From Candidatus Woesearchaeota archaeon (GTDB lineage: Archaea; Nanobdellota; Nanobdellia; Woesearchaeales; GW2011-AR9), in the NCBI GenBank assembly GCA_013204355.1, contig JABMOA010000024.1, positions 1 through 5,450 on the forward strand: a stretch of DNA of 5,450 nt. Reading direction: 5' to 3'. A program made the position numbers and the translations under genes. Below are positions 3,080 through 5,450 of this stretch, in pieces. The notes below the pieces were generated by a model, which saw nothing but the letters and a program-made list of their open reading frames with translations, was not told where the DNA came from and searched no databases. Within the stretch, counting starts at the first letter, position 1, and each line of letters begins with the position of its first letter.

Positions 3080-5450
3080 TAGTTCTTTCCTCCTACTACT
3101 TCATGCACAATTTTTTGAACATCCAATTCTCCATTCTTAGTTTTGGAGACATCTAATCCGTCTTCTCCATAGGAAAATTGAACAATACGACCACTAGCAT
3201 CTCTAACGGAACCATCGTAATCTACTTTAAGATCTTGCATTGCGTTGGATAATCTTCTATAAAGATATCCTGATTTTGGTGTACGCAAAGCTGTATCCAT
3301 CAGAGCGTCTCTTCCAGTCATCGCACCAAAAAAGAATTCATGTGGTGTCATACCTGATTTGTAATTGTTTCTAATAAATCCACGTGCTTTAGGACTCAAA
3401 TCTTGTTTTTTGAAATATGATAAAGTTCTTTCAGAAAATCCTTGTGAAATCCGTTGACCACGTAAAGCTTGCTGACCTACAATTGCGGTCATCTGTGCAA
3501 TCTGTAAAGGGTTTCCTCGTGATCCACAACGAGCCATGGTTACTGCTGCTGAATTTTGAACTTTTTTCATTGCAATATCTCCACTTTTATTCCTAGATCT
3601 ATTTAAGACTTCAAGAATACGTACTTCTAAAGTTTCTAAGATTGATCGTCCTGGAAGAGCTTCAAGATTACCTGCATAATATGTATCAATTAATCGTAAT
3701 GCATCATTTTCAGCCTTATCAATAACATTTGTTATTTCTTCCTTTGCTTCTTTTGGAAGATCAATATCACTTAATCCAATAGAGAAACCACGACGTGCAA
3801 GAACTGTTACACCTAATTTTGAAATCCGTCCAAGTAAACCTGCTGTGTAAGATGGACCGTATTTTTCATAGATATTTCGTAACATTAATCCACTTTCTTG
3901 ACCTAAGTTTGCTTTATCCATGTAACCACATTTCAATTTACCATCAACAATCTTAACATCATTTCCACTTTTATCTTTTCCAATGAAATTGAAATCATTT
4001 GGTAATAAAACTGAAAATACTTCTAAACCATCAATTTTATCTTTGTTTGATAAACCTGATAAATCTGTTTGACCACACGCATAAAGTAAATCAACTGCTT
4101 CATTTCGTGATAACACTAATTCTTTTGTTAGTAAATAATTTCCTGTAATTGCATCTTGAATACACCCTACAACACTTAATCCATACCTTGGTGAAATAAT
4201 TTGGGTTTCAACAAGCATTAAGATTTTTGCTTCTGCACGTGCTTCTTCAGTTTGAGGAATATGTAAGTTCATTTCGTCACCATCAAAATCTGCATTATAT
4301 GGGTTACATACAGCTGGATTTAAACGGAATGTTTTTCCTGGAAGAACTTTTACTTTATGACACATCATACTCATCCTATGTAAAGATGGCTGCCTATTGA
4401 AAAGTGCAATATCTCCATCAATTAAATGACGTTCAATAACAAATCCGTTATCTAAGGTTTCAAGAATTTCTTCTTGAGTTTCAAGAGTAATTGCTTTACG
4501 TTTTCCATCAGGCGTAATGATATAATTTGCACCAGGATATACTTTAGGACCATTCTTCACATAATTTTTTAAATATTCTATATTCCATACATTCACTCTT
4601 TCTGGCACTGTAAGATGCATTGCCATAGAAGTTGGAACCCCTACATCATTTAATTCAATTAAAGGATCAGGAGAAATAACAGTACGTGCGGAGAAATCTG
4701 TTCTTTTTCCTGCTAAGTTATGCCTAATACGTCCTTCTTTACTACTAATTCTACTTGATAATGTTTTTAGAATTTGGCCACCTCTATGACGAGCAGGAGG
4801 TAATTGTGCCACTGCATTATCAAAAAATGTGGTAATGTGATATTGGAGTAAGTCCCATAAATCTTCAATGATAACTTCTGGAGCTCCTGCATTAATATTT
4901 TCAAATAATCTTTGATTAATTCTAACGATATCCCCTAGTTTATGCGTTAAATCATCTTCACTTCGTTCACCTGATTCCAACGTAATAGAGGGTCTCATGG
5001 TTACAGGAGGAATTTGCATTACAGTGATGATTAACCATTCTGGTCGGAAATCTTTTTGTTTAAATCCAAATATTCGTAAATCTTCATCAGATAATTTTTC
5101 TAAACGTGCACGAACTTCAATTGGACTTAATCTTATATCATTTTCATAAAAATTATAAGGTTTTTCTAATTTAATTTTATCTTGTTTCGTTGCACAATGA
5201 GGGCATTTTTCTTTTAATTTATACTTACGTACAATTTCTTTAATTTTTCTTCTACGTGCTTCAAATCCTTCTTCTTCACCAATTTTATCCAAAATTGCAA
5301 TGTAACGTTTAATACTTTCATCAGGAATAATAATTCTTCCACAAGATTTACAAGATGATTTTAATAAATCAAGAATTTGACGTACAAATTTAATATGAAT
5401 CACAGGTCGTGCTAAATCTATGAATCCAAAATGCCCAGGACATTCTTTCA
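3079..5450 (-). CDS. rpoA1: RNA polymerase subunit A' (5' end beyond the window)
   Basis: A' is the larger part of the split archaeal Rpb1/beta' homologue and holds the polymerase active site. 789 codons are visible; the family is about 870-900 aa, so roughly 80-110 are missing. The frame is open to the window edge, and the GTG at 5401-5403 is an internal valine of ECPGHFGFIDLARPVIH, not the start. Numbering from the first full codon (5446-5448): C3 and H6 are half of the first clamp zinc site; C33, C36, C82 and C85 form the second. GKRTDFSARTVISPD (247-261) is the lid/rudder-switch region. NADFDGD (385-391, at 4276-4296) holds the three aspartates for catalytic Mg2+. VGQQALRGQR (657-666) and the bridge helix (about 701-733, TPHEFFFGAMTGR through GYLYRRL) end the core. 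A' stops after the bridge helix, where archaea normally split, overlapping rpoA2 by one base. The expected upstream neighbour rpoB lies outside the window. Confidence 0.97.
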   Translation of the reverse strand, partial: KECPGHFGFIDLARPVIHIKFVRQILDLLKSSCKSCGRIIIPDESIKRYIAILDKIGEEEGFEARRRKIKEIVRKYKLKEKCPHCATKQDKIKLEKPYNFYENDIRLSPIEVRARLEKLSDEDLRIFGFKQKDFRPEWLIITVMQIPPVTMRPSITLESGERSEDDLTHKLGDIVRINQRLFENINAGAPEVIIEDLWDLLQYHITTFFDNAVAQLPPARHRGGQILKTLSSRISSKEGRIRHNLAGKRTDFSARTVISPDPLIELNDVGVPTSMAMHLTVPERVNVWNIEYLKNYVKNGPKVYPGANYIITPDGKRKAITLETQEEILETLDNGFVIERHLIDGDIALFNRQPSLHRMSMMCHKVKVLPGKTFRLNPAVCNPYNADFDGDEMNLHIPQTEEARAEAKILMLVETQIISPRYGLSVVGCIQDAITGNYLLTKELVLSRNEAVDLLYACGQTDLSGLSNKDKIDGLEVFSVLLPNDFNFIGKDKSGNDVKIVDGKLKCGYMDKANLGQESGLMLRNIYEKYGPSYTAGLLGRISKLGVTVLARRGFSIGLSDIDLPKEAKEEITNVIDKAENDALRLIDTYYAGNLEALPGRSILETLEVRILEVLNRSRNKSGDIAMKKVQNSAAVTMARCGSRGNPLQIAQMTAIVGQQALRGQRISQGFSERTLSYFKKQDLSPKARGFIRNNYKSGMTPHEFFFGAMTGRDALMDTALRTPKSGYLYRRLSNAMQDLKVDYDGSVRDASGRIVQFSYGEDGLDVSKTKNGELDVQKIVHEVVGGKN
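3089..3094 (-). promoter_or_regulatory. Shine-Dalgarno sequence of rpoA2 inside the end of rpoA1
   Basis: Minus-strand AGGAGG, a full-strength Shine-Dalgarno sequence, is formed by the Gly-Gly codons near the end of rpoA1 and lies nine bases before the rpoA2 ATG. With the TAATG stop/start overlap it would give both coupled and independent initiation of A'', helping equal synthesis of the two polymerase halves. Confidence 0.65.

Noticed and set aside
5401..5403. GTG as the start codon of rpoA1
   Set aside because: The frame continues upstream to the window edge with the conserved zinc-site sequence ECPGHFGFIDLARP, so this GTG is an internal valine.

Overview
This AT-rich window is an archaeal core information-processing operon read entirely on the minus strand. 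From right to left (5'->3' on the minus strand) it encodes RNA polymerase subunit A' (rpoA1, 5' end outside the window), subunit A'' (rpoA2, in two overlapping reading frames), ribosomal protein L30e, the short archaeal NusA, ribosomal protein S12 and ribosomal protein S7. The order rpoA1-rpoA2-rpl30e-nusA-rps12-rps7 is the classic archaeal arrangement, and separate A' and A'' genes occur only in archaea. Strong A+T bias, lysine-rich proteins, very tight packing, a short L30e (95 aa), a short NusA (137 aa) and an S7 with an extra Gly/His/Lys-rich insert fit a small-genome archaeon of the DPANN type (Woesearchaeota/Pacearchaeota-like). That placement is inference from protein character, not from a tree.

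Layout: 1-21 is the first seven codons of a further minus-strand gene that runs off the left edge. 22-178 is the intergenic region, with a T-rich terminator just after rps7, TATA-like boxes and a large nested inverted repeat over the next gene's ribosome binding site. 179-778 is rps7, 786-1208 rps12, 1220-1633 nusA and 1635-1922 rpl30e. 1941-2579 and 2576-3079 are the C- and N-terminal parts of rpoA2. 3079-5450 is rpoA1. Junctions are a 1-nt overlap (A'/A''), a 4-nt GTGA overlap (the two A'' parts), then gaps of 18, 1, 11 and 7 nt, so the genes are almost certainly co-transcribed and partly translationally coupled.

The genes supply the catalytic half of RNA polymerase (NADFDGD metal site and bridge helix in A', trigger loop in A''), a transcription factor that acts on it (NusA), and small/large ribosomal subunit proteins, so transcription and translation machinery are made together.

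Two things stand out. First, rpoA2 is broken inside the jaw region: either a natural second split of the subunit, a programmed frameshift, or a single missing base in the sequence. Second, the leader of the gene after rps7 carries a perfect 13-bp inverted repeat that would hide its Shine-Dalgarno sequence in read-through transcripts but not in transcripts from its own promoter.
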